NCBI GenBank assembly: GCA_026416715.1
Contig: JAOAEQ010000012.1
Span: 30,179-94,178 of the forward strand
Reading direction: 5' to 3'
DNA from: a bacterium
GTDB taxonomy: Bacteria > UBP4 > UBA4092 > JAOAEQ01
DNA length: 64,000 nucleotides
This document shows positions 1 through 8,419 of the stretch, one piece after another (within the stretch, counting starts at the first letter, position 1; every line of letters starts with the position of its first letter). The translations under genes were made by a program, and so were the position numbers. Below the pieces are notes generated by a model. It did not search any database. It saw only the letters and a list, made by a program, of their open reading frames with translations, and had not been told where the DNA came from.

Positions 1-222
<222 letters not shown>

Positions 223-313
223 GGTAAAATTAACTTCGCTGATTGAATAAACGATTGCAGTGGTGGTAACTTCTGTATAATCGGTTTATATAGAGCTATA
301 CGATCTAAGAATT

Positions 314-1129
314 ATGTTCCGTCGTATTTTACTCGGGTTTTTTTGGGATAGTTACGATAATCTTGGCCATTTAATTCTCGCTAACCTACTCTGGTTTTTC
401 TGCAATATCTTAGGATTATTTCTCGGGTATATCATACTTCATATTTCGCCGAGGTTTAGCATCTTCTGGATTCTATTTAGTATCCCGTTGGCCATTTTTT
501 CCGTAACGACTACTGCAATGTTTTATTATACTAAACTTATGGTTGAAGCGAAAGATAGTCCGATAAAACAGTTTTTTCTTGGAATGAAACTTTATTTCTG
601 GAAAGGAATTTTCATAACGCTTATCCATATTTTCATCGGAATATTGGTTATGATTAACATTCAATTCTATATACAGATTCAAGGGTTCGGAATGATTTTA
701 GCTGGATTAGCGTTCTGGTGCGGGATTCTTGTAGCCATGCAATCGTTATACGCATATTCGATTTTAGTGCAACATAACCTCCCGCTTCGAAAAACATTTA
801 AACGTTCATTTCTTTTGCTGTTAGACAATCTTTGGATAACCGTTGGAATATTTCTTTTCAGTATTATTTTTTTCATAGTTAGTTTACTTAGCGGGATAGG
901 ACCAATCCTTTTTATGATGAGTTGCATAGCGATGCTAGGCAATAACGCAATCTATGAAATTATGACGAAATATGAGAAGAAACCTGAACCGGAACCAGCA
1001 TTAGCGCCGGGTGAAAAACCGACTTCATGGAAACAGATTCTCGATAAAGAAAAAGCTGACCAGCAACCGAAATGGCGCCATGATAACCGTGGTTGGAAAG
1101 ATATCTTTCGACCGTGGGATTATCAATAA
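314..1129 (+). CDS. DUF624 (YesL-like) integral membrane protein
   Basis: A 271-residue protein with about five to six hydrophobic segments between residues 15 and 215 and a charged, proline-rich cytoplasmic-looking C-terminal tail. The opening MFRRILLGFFWDSYDNLGHL and the general plan match the YesL/DUF624 family, which often sits near carbohydrate ABC transporters in Firmicutes; its biochemical role is unknown. Here the neighbour upstream is murA, so no transporter link is visible. No Shine-Dalgarno is seen before the ATG. Family assignment is from overall pattern, so moderate. Confidence 0.6.
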   Translation: MFRRILLGFFWDSYDNLGHLILANLLWFFCNILGLFLGYIILHISPRFSIFWILFSIPLAIFSVTTTAMFYYTKLMVEAKDSPIKQFFLGMKLYFWKGIFITLIHIFIGILVMINIQFYIQIQGFGMILAGLAFWCGILVAMQSLYAYSILVQHNLPLRKTFKRSFLLLLDNLWITVGIFLFSIIFFIVSLLSGIGPILFMMSCIAMLGNNAIYEIMTKYEKKPEPEPALAPGEKPTSWKQILDKEKADQQPKWRHDNRGWKDIFRPWDYQ

Positions 1130-1192
1130 ATATGGACTCACGAAATTTGGCTGGTTGAGTATTAATTCGCAAGAGATAGCATAGGTTGTTTC

Positions 1193-1368
1193 ACAGTCGT
1201 CCCTAACGGGACTAATGTGAATCCATCTCGGGTGAATGAGTAAGAATAGCTCAACCATTTATGGTTGGGTAGTGAAATATAACATACCATCTAGTCCTGT
1301 AGGGACGGCTGTAAAAATAAATAGAATTAACCGCATCATCGTTCACAGTCGTCCCTAATGAGACTAAT
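1193..1368. repeat. Three copies of a ~22-base REP-like palindrome in a gap
   Basis: The gene-free stretch 1130-1556 holds three copies of a short element with core GTCCC-N4-GGGAC. Copies at 1193-1216 and 1345-1368 are direct; the one at 1292-1312 is inverted. The common sequence is close to ACAGTCGTCCCTAA followed by a GGAC-TAAT-type end. Copy 1 can fold into a 5-bp hairpin; copy 3 has lost part of the right arm. This resembles REP/REPIN elements. No tyrosine transposase (RAYT) gene is in the window. Nothing else is seen in this gap. Confidence 0.65.
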
Positions 1369-1556
1369 AAGTTTGCACTTTTTCCATACCCACCAAATGA
1401 ATTGGTATGGTAAGTTCAACCGCCCATTGCAGGATTAACAATTAACAAAATACCCATTACTAATAGAATATACTACGGTCCACCGGTCCAATATGCTCCG
1501 GTGCCACGCCATTCATAAGGTCCGGATTGTTTCTGCGACCGCCAGATAATTTATAC

Positions 1557-2171
1557 CTAATATCCTCCGTAAATTGGTCCCGTTTGTGGTTCTGCACTTT
1601 TTTGAGCTCGCCAAATATTTCCTGGACTCACGGTTCCATTTGAAGGGTCATATTGCACTGTAGCGGGTGTTAGGGATGTACTATATACTGCATCTGGTCC
1701 GATAGAACACATACGCCAATCTCCATAAATATCCCAAGCTACTTTCCAATATTGACTTGTTGGAAATTCGGTAATATAGTTTTTAACATTGTGATACGTA
1801 TAAATTTCTTCATCCTGCGTTTGTCCGTAACGCGCAAATGGGTCTTTAAAAGCAACATTAGAGATATAGGCTATTGGTGTACTTAATTCTGGCGGCAAAA
1901 TGCCAATCGGTTGATTCGGATATAGTTGAAATGACGGTCGAGGCCATCGACCGGTAGTCATCGGATATACTGTGTTATCTACATTATAAGATTCAATTGC
2001 TGTCGTTACAGTCTGCAATTCCTTTTTAACACGCGATACTTTCGACCGGGTTTGCGCTGCGAGAAAGTTCGGAATCGCAATTGCAGCGAGGATAGCGATA
2101 ATCGCTACGACGATTAACAACTCAATTAAAGTAAACCCATGATATGATTTTTTTACCATCATCATTTTCAC
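1557..2171 (-). CDS. Type IV pilin-like / GspG-type pseudopilin
   Basis: A 204-residue secreted pilin-like protein. Near the N-terminus is a textbook prepilin signal, G/FTLIELLIVVAIIAILAAIA, where a PilD-type peptidase would cut after Gly and methylate Phe; the following hydrophobic helix packs in the pilus or pseudopilus core. After IPNFLAAQTRSKVSRVK the globular domain contains YNVDNTVYP, PIAYI..KDPF and a C-terminal YDPSNGTVSPGNIWR block shared with the pseudopilins near 10.5 kb and 34.3 kb. GAGGTGAAA lies just before the ATG. It probably serves a type II secretion or type IV pilus machine encoded elsewhere; its neighbours are exported proteins. Confidence 0.85.
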   Translation of the reverse strand: MKMMMVKKSYHGFTLIELLIVVAIIAILAAIAIPNFLAAQTRSKVSRVKKELQTVTTAIESYNVDNTVYPMTTGRWPRPSFQLYPNQPIGILPPELSTPIAYISNVAFKDPFARYGQTQDEEIYTYHNVKNYITEFPTSQYWKVAWDIYGDWRMCSIGPDAVYSTSLTPATVQYDPSNGTVSPGNIWRAQKSAEPQTGPIYGGY

Positions 2172-2380
2172 CTCACTTTCTTTTTTTGTTTCTCTAAAAC
2201 TAAAACAATATATGTGAGAAATAATCTTTATGGTTTAGCTAATATGAACAAAATATCCCGACATTCTGACTATAACTCGGTAAAAATCAGCTGCTAACTC
2301 CGTACAAGAATATTTTTCGATAATTTTCTAAAGTATGAAATTAGCATACTTTTCTTTTGAATGTCAAATAAAAAATAAAA

Positions 2381-2411
2381 AAAGCGGAAAAAATAAGAAT
2401 TTTTCCGCTTT
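2381..2411 (-). terminator. Rho-independent terminator of the 2471-4159 gene
   Basis: A 12-bp perfect stem (AAAGCGGAAAAA paired with TTTTTCCGCTTT) with a 7-base loop, followed on the minus strand by a T-rich run. It lies 60 bases past the stop of the beta-helix gene and has a core, GCGGA, shared with the terminators of the next two or three genes in the block. Confidence 0.85.
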
Positions 2412-2470
2412 ATAATTTATACCGTATGAATATATACTACGACCAAACTCACCAATGGTGAGTTTGATGA

Positions 2471-4159
2471 TTATTCATTTAGTTCAAACCGTGCATCTTT
2501 GCGTTCAATCGCATCAATAAATAGTGGCGCTGAGGTTGCAATAACATTTATGGTAACTGTTTTCTGTTGTACCGGCGGTCCAGGATCACTTACGGTCAAA
2601 TCAACACTTCCAACATTTACGGCGGTAAAGGTTACGGTTGAACCAGCAGTCGTATTAATCGAACCAACAGTACTATTACTTAATGACCAGCTGAAGTTGT
2701 TCGTTCCACCGCTTGCCGAGAAATCTTTAGTTTTCCCCGGATTGATGATTATTGGACCAACAGGAGTTAATTGCAACGGTAATGCGCCAGTATATCGAGC
2801 ACCACCCGCTAATGGAACGCCACCAGAACCAGCAGTACAATACGCGAAGTTGGTTACATTCAAGAAATTCGGATTGGTTGAATCTAACGAAGCGAATTGC
2901 GGGTCTAGATTAATTACGTTAGTCAAATTTGTGATTCCCGAACCTTCAACTCCATCAATACTACCTGTTGCCAACGTATAACTTAATCCACCAACTAACA
3001 CCAACGCACTGTTACTGATATTTGAGGTATTGGAATTATTCAGATATACATTTACCCCGATATTATCGCTTCCATTACCCGCAAAGATACAATCGGTTAC
3101 TGTGATAGTACTCGTCAGATTACCGGCTTGAACTTCTATCGGGCTCTGCCCGTTATTGTAGAACGTAACTTTATTAATCGTTAACGGCGTATTATGTCCA
3201 ACGCTGGTATCCGCTAGCTGGATACCATCGGTTCCATTATTGGCAATAATGCAATTGGAAACATTGTATAATCCAATACCACCGGGAGTAGCTGAACCGA
3301 GCGTAGCGATTCCTGGACCTACATTATTAGCGATAATCGCCTGGTCGATACTGCCCTGTCCGTTAAACAGATAACATCCACCATAGGTAGCAGATTTATT
3401 GCCAATAATTTTAACTCTACTTTCAGGGGTTCCAGCGATAGTAATATTTGCGGAAGCAGCACTGAACTGTACTCCCATACGGTTATTATACGAAATAACA
3501 CAGCCGGGACCGATGGTAAGAATTCGACCGCAAACGATTCCATCGTTCAAACCAGCATTGCGGTGATTGCTGAATATGGTACTAACCATACTTACCGCAA
3601 CATAACTCGCTGCTGCACCACTTGTAATAAACATACCATCATCACCGAACGGAGTTTTCCCCGTTAAATCAATTTCTGTTAAACCATCTAACGTAACCGG
3701 ATTATTCGTTCCATCGTTTGGCGTAACAACTAACCCTTCCATAATAACATTGAGCGTTTGCACGGTCGCCCCTGGATTGATGAGAATCCCATCATCAGCT
3801 GGTGGTGTCGTTAATGAAGGGATAACATTCAAGTTACGTAATACCACGGTACCCGAGAATCCAGTAATAACCAGTCCGTCATCACCTGCAGATGGACTCG
3901 CAGCGTTCTGCTGTACGCAAACATTCGGTCGTACGCCATATCCTTCTATGGTCAACGGTTTATCAACAGTAATCACTTCATCATACGGGCCAACTCCGAT
4001 GATGCGAATAGTATCACCAGCTACTGAAGCAGTAATTGCAGCGGAAATGGTCGTAAAATCCGCACCGCCAGCAGAGTTAACGGTTCGAATAGCGGCAAGT
4101 GCAGTAAACGGTAATACTAGGATAAGAGGAATCAAAAATATACAATATTTTTTATTCAT
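2471..4159 (-). CDS. Exported beta-helix protein with Ig-like domain and conserved C-terminal tail
   Basis: A 562-residue exported protein. Residues 1-23 are a signal peptide (MNKKYCIFLIPLILVLPFTALA). Residues about 25-440 look like a right-handed parallel beta-helix (pectate-lyase/CASH type): repeated IANNGTDGIQL, IIGNKSA, CIFAGNGSD-type turns, starting with FTTISAAITASVAGDTI. Residues about 455-540 are a BIG2-like Ig domain (ASGGTNNFSWSLSNSTVGSI). The protein ends in SAPLFIDAIERKDARFELNE, a tail also found on the next three exported proteins. No transmembrane anchor, LPXTG or PEP-CTERM is seen. The start has a strong Shine-Dalgarno, GAAAGGAGGTG. Function is unknown; carbohydrate or surface binding is a guess from the fold. 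Confidence 0.75.
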   Translation of the reverse strand: MNKKYCIFLIPLILVLPFTALAAIRTVNSAGGADFTTISAAITASVAGDTIRIIGVGPYDEVITVDKPLTIEGYGVRPNVCVQQNAASPSAGDDGLVITGFSGTVVLRNLNVIPSLTTPPADDGILINPGATVQTLNVIMEGLVVTPNDGTNNPVTLDGLTEIDLTGKTPFGDDGMFITSGAAASYVAVSMVSTIFSNHRNAGLNDGIVCGRILTIGPGCVISYNNRMGVQFSAASANITIAGTPESRVKIIGNKSATYGGCYLFNGQGSIDQAIIANNVGPGIATLGSATPGGIGLYNVSNCIIANNGTDGIQLADTSVGHNTPLTINKVTFYNNGQSPIEVQAGNLTSTITVTDCIFAGNGSDNIGVNVYLNNSNTSNISNSALVLVGGLSYTLATGSIDGVEGSGITNLTNVINLDPQFASLDSTNPNFLNVTNFAYCTAGSGGVPLAGGARYTGALPLQLTPVGPIIINPGKTKDFSASGGTNNFSWSLSNSTVGSINTTAGSTVTFTAVNVGSVDLTVSDPGPPVQQKTVTINVIATSAPLFIDAIERKDARFELNE

Positions 4160-4212
4160 ACCATTTCACCTCCTTTCTGGATAACATAACTCTCCATTTT
4201 ACACCTGAATAT

Positions 4213-4241
4213 ACTATAGCAGGTCGAAATAAAAATGTCAA
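4213..4241 (-). promoter_or_regulatory. Near-consensus sigma-70 promoter for the 2471-4159 gene
   Basis: On the minus strand, TTGACA (4236-4241), a 17-base spacer, then TATAGT (4213-4218). It leaves a leader of about 45 bases carrying the GAAAGGAGGTG Shine-Dalgarno. Confidence 0.8.
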
Positions 4242-4248
4242 ATAAAAA

Positions 4249-4286
4249 AAGCGGAGTAAATGCTTTTTTTCGCATTAACTCCGCTT
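4249..4286 (-). terminator. Rho-independent terminator of the 4327-6291 gene
   Basis: AAGCGGAGT and AAATGC pair with GCATT and AACTCCGCTT around a T7 loop, followed on the minus strand by a T-tract. It sits immediately upstream of the promoter of the next gene, so each gene in this block is transcriptionally insulated. Confidence 0.8.
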
Positions 4287-4326
4287 AATTTTTAATATCA
4301 AATTTCAACAACCCTTTTTATTCCGA

Positions 4327-6291
4327 TCATTCCGCTTGTTCTATGCTACTTCGTTTATTCTCGACTGCTTCAATAAATAACGGAGCAGTCGTTGGAATAA
4401 CTGAAACCGGGATCGTAAACTTTTTCGGTGTCGGAGTTGTCGAATCGGTTACTGTAATCGATCCGTATGCAGTTGAATCCGTCGGTGTAAATTGTACTAT
4501 TGCTCCGGTGTTCACATCTAAAGTCCCAATTCCGCCATTAACTACCCAATAATAATCCGGAGTCCCGCCAAACGCGTTAATCGTTATCGCCGGGTCACCT
4601 GGTCGAGTAACAATACTTGCCGGCGTGGTATATAGTGGTGGAATCGGTTCATCGCAACCTTTCCACGGCGTGGATATACTACGCTGGTTCCCATCAATAT
4701 CAGTCGTAATCGGAAATGGGCTGGTGATTGGGATGCCGGGAGCTAACGGACTTGCATTGACGCCAGTGAAATGTAAATCCGTCTCTGAAACCCATTTATT
4801 CGGACTGGTTGCGAATGGGTCAACATCCTGACTATTGATATCTACACCAGTAACCGTCGTCCAGTTAGATAACGTTAATTGATTCACACCAAACCAGCGA
4901 CCGGTCGTTGCACCGGCAGCAGTATCTGCATATAAATCATTATAATCGCATTCAAGCATTCCTGGAGTCGCAGAGTCTAGTCCATAGATACTGATACATG
5001 CAGCGCCAACCTGCGCTTGTCGGATAATATTGTTTTTTATGCGAACCGTTGTTACCCCGGAAATAAGCGCATTCGCATTGTTTGCAACCAATCCTTGATA
5101 ATTTGGATTTCCTGCCATATTGATTGAATTATGGTAAATGTTGCAAGTGTTATTCCCGACCGCATAGATACCTCGGTAAATTACATTACTAGTATTGACT
5201 GTAGTTCCACCAAGAGCGAATCCGGTGAGCATATTATTGAATACATTATATGTTCCACCAGAGTTACGCAAATCTAGCCCACCTATTCCATACGCTGCGC
5301 CACCGTGTGTATTCCCACTATAGAGTTTATCCAGCACATTATTGTAAATATCCATAGTCCAGCCAGAAGCACCGTTAGCACTAAAGTGCCAAATCCCAGC
5401 ACTATACCAACCAGTTGAAAGTTGGTTAACTCGAACGGTATTGCCCGCAATAGTTGCATTCGCTACGCCATTCAAAAATATCCCACGGGTTCTCGCTTCG
5501 ATAAGATTGTTTCTAAATTCCATTCCGGATGCGCAGGTGCCAGTAGGTAACGGGAAACCCGCAGCGGTACTGAAACCAACCGTAATTCCGTGACCGGAAA
5601 CGCTACTCGTGCAAACGATATAACAGTTTAATACTTTTCCATTATCCGGAATTAAACCAACGGTTGCATTCGTAGTCATACGAGAAGTAAACTGAATAGC
5701 ATGTGGCGAAGCCGCACTCGCACGCGTTCGATTTATAATATTACAATTCTTAATAGTAATATTATCGCAGTCACCGACGATGCGGAAAATCTGCGCGTAT
5801 GTTATGGTGGTATCTTGGTTAATAAAGGTTAGGTCACGGGTATTGGTTCCATTATTCGAACCATCAATAATGATATTATCAGTTTTAACTAAATCATCTA
5901 AACCAGCTCCGGAAGTTGTTGACCTACATCCAATATAAATATGTCCTGAATATCCAGGGTTATCAATAGTCTGAGTAATATTAATAGTTGCAGTCACGCC
6001 GGCAGCCGGTTTAATCAAGACGGTATTAGAACCAACGGTGTTAGCAAAAATAATCGTATATGGCGGTTCGATAGTATCACTGAGAATTTCGACAGTCCAG
6101 TTTCCGGTATTTGCAGTGGTAGTGAAATCTAACGCTGCTTCATACAGGGTAGCGTAATCGCCACCGGTTCCGACTGTTGAGAGTCCCTGACCGGACGGTG
6201 GATCGCTATATTTTTTCGCGTTCCCAGCGGTAATCATTAAACACCAACTCATTGTTATCACAACGATTAAATACATTATTTTTTTATTCAT
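4327..6291 (-). CDS. Exported right-handed beta-helix protein with Ig-like C-terminus
   Basis: A 654-residue exported protein: signal peptide in residues 1-25, then GGDYATLYEAALDF and a long beta-helix region with repeated NIIIDGSNNGTNTRDL, ITIKNCNIINRT and NNLIEARTRGIFL-type rungs to about residue 520. A divergent Ig-like domain follows (TPDYYWVVNGGIGTLDVNTG), and the protein ends in TTAPLFIEAVENKRSSIEQAE-type tail related to its neighbours but the most diverged. The leader has two Shine-Dalgarno-like runs (GGAAGGAGGTG far upstream and GAAAGGAG just before the ATG). The gene ends in its own hairpin terminator. No catalytic residues can be named, so the role is unknown. Confidence 0.7.
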   Translation of the reverse strand: MNKKIMYLIVVITMSWCLMITAGNAKKYSDPPSGQGLSTVGTGGDYATLYEAALDFTTTANTGNWTVEILSDTIEPPYTIIFANTVGSNTVLIKPAAGVTATINITQTIDNPGYSGHIYIGCRSTTSGAGLDDLVKTDNIIIDGSNNGTNTRDLTFINQDTTITYAQIFRIVGDCDNITIKNCNIINRTRASAASPHAIQFTSRMTTNATVGLIPDNGKVLNCYIVCTSSVSGHGITVGFSTAAGFPLPTGTCASGMEFRNNLIEARTRGIFLNGVANATIAGNTVRVNQLSTGWYSAGIWHFSANGASGWTMDIYNNVLDKLYSGNTHGGAAYGIGGLDLRNSGGTYNVFNNMLTGFALGGTTVNTSNVIYRGIYAVGNNTCNIYHNSINMAGNPNYQGLVANNANALISGVTTVRIKNNIIRQAQVGAACISIYGLDSATPGMLECDYNDLYADTAAGATTGRWFGVNQLTLSNWTTVTGVDINSQDVDPFATSPNKWVSETDLHFTGVNASPLAPGIPITSPFPITTDIDGNQRSISTPWKGCDEPIPPLYTTPASIVTRPGDPAITINAFGGTPDYYWVVNGGIGTLDVNTGAIVQFTPTDSTAYGSITVTDSTTPTPKKFTIPVSVIPTTAPLFIEAVENKRSSIEQAE

Positions 6292-6447
6292 AGATTTTCT
6301 CCTTTCTTAAAAGTTTATATTTGTAGTAAAGAAAAAAATTTCACCTCCTTCCGATTAACCATAGCGGTTCAACAAAACATAGTTTGTTATAAAGTTCATC
6401 TATTAAATTATAAGTTTACATTACAATCCTAATATTCTGCAACGAAA

Positions 6448-6480
6448 AACGGAGAATTTCATAAACCGAAATTCTCCGTT
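6448..6480 (-). terminator. Terminator hairpin of the 6513-8261 gene
   Basis: A perfect 13-bp inverted repeat, AACGGAGAATTTC / GAAATTCTCCGTT, 33 bases after the stop, with a short T-rich run next on the minus strand. Confidence 0.75.
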
Positions 6481-6512
6481 ATCCTCCATACCCAAATTCA
6501 CCTTACACTGCT

Positions 6513-8261
6513 CTAGTCTAACAGTTCGAATCGGATATTATCCTTCCGCAATTCGCGTTCGTTGAATAACGGTGCGCCGGTTGGGAGAACCGTAATCGAA
6601 ATGATTATCTGCTGCGGGGTCGGCGTCCGTGAATCAGCGACGGTTAAATCAACTGAACCACCGGCTATCGCAGTAAAGGTTACGACTGCACCTTCCGTAG
6701 TATCGAGTGAACCAACGCCAGTCGTACTTAACGACCAAGTATATGGCGGTTTACCACCACTTGCAGTAAACTGTTTATTCTGGCCGACTGATATCGTTAT
6801 CGGACTGACTGGGGTTACTGCAAATACCACCCCGTTATCTATCGTATATCCCGCTACTGTCGTAAACGAATTCGGTCCATCCGGTGGCGAATAGATACGC
6901 AATACTTCGTTGATGTTACAGGCGAGATAAATATTTCCTGCGGCATCACAATCCGGTCCTCGGGGAGCAGCGGTACCGTAAGGTCCATTCCATTTAACAA
7001 TCGTAGTTACCGAACTCAAATTACCAACAGGTAATGGGAGCGGAACTACAACGAATCCACCTGTATCAATGTTTGTACTCGCTCCAACAATTAACCGATT
7101 ATGTGCTTCGTCAAGAATGAACCCACCACGGCAATCACGGAGTGGGTCAGGCGTGGTTCCGCCATTTCCGGTAGAAATCGAATCCCAGTAGATTGATTGG
7201 CCATTAGGGCTAAATACGACAATTGACGGACAATCTGTTCCCGCAGAACGATAATTCGCTACATACCATCTTCCGGCGCTATCTCGACGTATTGTTCCCG
7301 GAGCATCATTAATCAAAATACCGCCGCTCGTCCCAGGTGGCGTAGTAAAATTCGCATCATCAATAACTACAGTTGGTGCACCAGTCCACGGGAAAGGTCC
7401 GTTTCCAATATTATATTTCCAAATACTTCTAGCGCGTGGTTCAGTATTGTCAGGATAATCTTCATCTTGAGTATATAGAACCGTATTCGTGCCGGTTCCT
7501 TCCACCCAGACACCAGCAACACTTCCGTGAATATTTGGTACTAATCCTGACGGTGTTCGACCGGTATTATCAAGGATTTCGACCCAAGAACCAGATAAAT
7601 CCGCTTCTGCTCGCCATACTCCGGAATGGGCATCTGACCAATCTGCAATCCAGAGTTTGTCATCCGGACCAACAAACAGATGATAGGGACTATTTGCGCT
7701 AAGACCCCAGTTTACATTGCCGGTGCGAGTAGTATTGAGCGCTCCAATCGGGTCGGATAAGTCAGGATAGAATCCATAAACACCGTCATAACATGGTTTA
7801 CCACCATAGGTAGTCCCGTTTCTTCCGTTAGCAAGATAAATCATCCCGAAATATGGACTTCCGTTGTTCTTATTTACTGCTACCCCGCGTGGATATTCAA
7901 AATGTAGCGTGGTATTCGCATCGTTCGTTAACAGATCCCAGCTTGAATGACCGACATTATCTACTGCATGAACTTTAACTCCGAACGTTCCGGTAGGCAA
8001 GAGACCTCCGTTTGCCCACGCCCAGGTAACAGTATTTGCGCCGAAATTGGTTGTTCCTGGTAACGATTGAACAATCGTTGTTGAAGGCAATGGTCCATAA
8101 ATTTGGACGGTTACTGCACTGCAGGTTTCGTTTAACCGGTAAACAATTTCCAGGTTACCGCCAGTAGTACTGATAGTTATCCCAAACGGCATAACATTCG
8201 CAAATGTACTTCCGGCAATAATCGAAAACAGAATGATTGATATAATAATTTGTTTTTTCAT
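6513..8261 (-). CDS. Exported NHL/propeller-like protein with Ig-like domain and conserved tail
   Basis: A 582-residue exported protein. After a signal peptide (residues 1-21) comes a small FlgD/Ig-like strand region (residues about 25-110), then propeller-like repeats such as YPRGVAVNKNNGSPYFGMIYLANG, SPYHLFVGPDDKLWIADWSD and GPDCDAAGNIYLACNINEVLRIY, characteristic of NHL/SMP-30-like beta-propellers. A BIG2-like domain (FTASGGKPPYTWSLSTTGVG) and the tail GAPLFNERELRKDNIRFELLD-type ending follow. The start is preceded by GAAAGGAGGGAG and a strong promoter. Catalysis is not evident; it may bind a ligand or be a surface-layer component. Confidence 0.7.
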   Translation of the reverse strand: MKKQIIISIILFSIIAGSTFANVMPFGITISTTGGNLEIVYRLNETCSAVTVQIYGPLPSTTIVQSLPGTTNFGANTVTWAWANGGLLPTGTFGVKVHAVDNVGHSSWDLLTNDANTTLHFEYPRGVAVNKNNGSPYFGMIYLANGRNGTTYGGKPCYDGVYGFYPDLSDPIGALNTTRTGNVNWGLSANSPYHLFVGPDDKLWIADWSDAHSGVWRAEADLSGSWVEILDNTGRTPSGLVPNIHGSVAGVWVEGTGTNTVLYTQDEDYPDNTEPRARSIWKYNIGNGPFPWTGAPTVVIDDANFTTPPGTSGGILINDAPGTIRRDSAGRWYVANYRSAGTDCPSIVVFSPNGQSIYWDSISTGNGGTTPDPLRDCRGGFILDEAHNRLIVGASTNIDTGGFVVVPLPLPVGNLSSVTTIVKWNGPYGTAAPRGPDCDAAGNIYLACNINEVLRIYSPPDGPNSFTTVAGYTIDNGVVFAVTPVSPITISVGQNKQFTASGGKPPYTWSLSTTGVGSLDTTEGAVVTFTAIAGGSVDLTVADSRTPTPQQIIISITVLPTGAPLFNERELRKDNIRFELLD

Positions 8262-8308
8262 TAGTTATATCTCCCTCCTTTCGTGATTTAGATAAAATTT
8301 CTATTTAT

Positions 8309-8337
8309 AGTTTACACTTTATACCTAATTTTGTCAA
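8309..8337 (-). promoter_or_regulatory. Sigma-70 promoter for the 6513-8261 gene
   Basis: Minus-strand TTGACA (8332-8337), 17-base spacer, TAAACT (8309-8314). Sequence and spacing are nearly the same as the promoter at 10189-10217, suggesting the cassettes duplicated together with their control regions. Confidence 0.75.
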
Positions 8338-8355
8338 TCTTTTTTATTAAAAAAA

Positions 8356-8389
8356 AGCGGAGAAACTGGTTATTACCAATTTCTCCGCT
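8356..8389 (-). terminator. Rho-independent terminator of the 8420-10138 gene
   Basis: AGCGGAGAAA pairs with TTTCTCCGCT, with an inner CTGGT/ACCAA extension; the minus strand continues with a run of eight T residues. It shares the GCGGAG core with its neighbours. Confidence 0.85.
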
Positions 8390-8419
8390 ACATTACTATC
8401 TGGATACCATCGGTTGCTT

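Noticed and set aside
2499..2981. Long plus-strand frame opposite the beta-helix gene
   Set aside because: It is antisense to a gene with signal peptide, promoter, ribosome site and domains; no ribosome site or domain supports the opposite strand.
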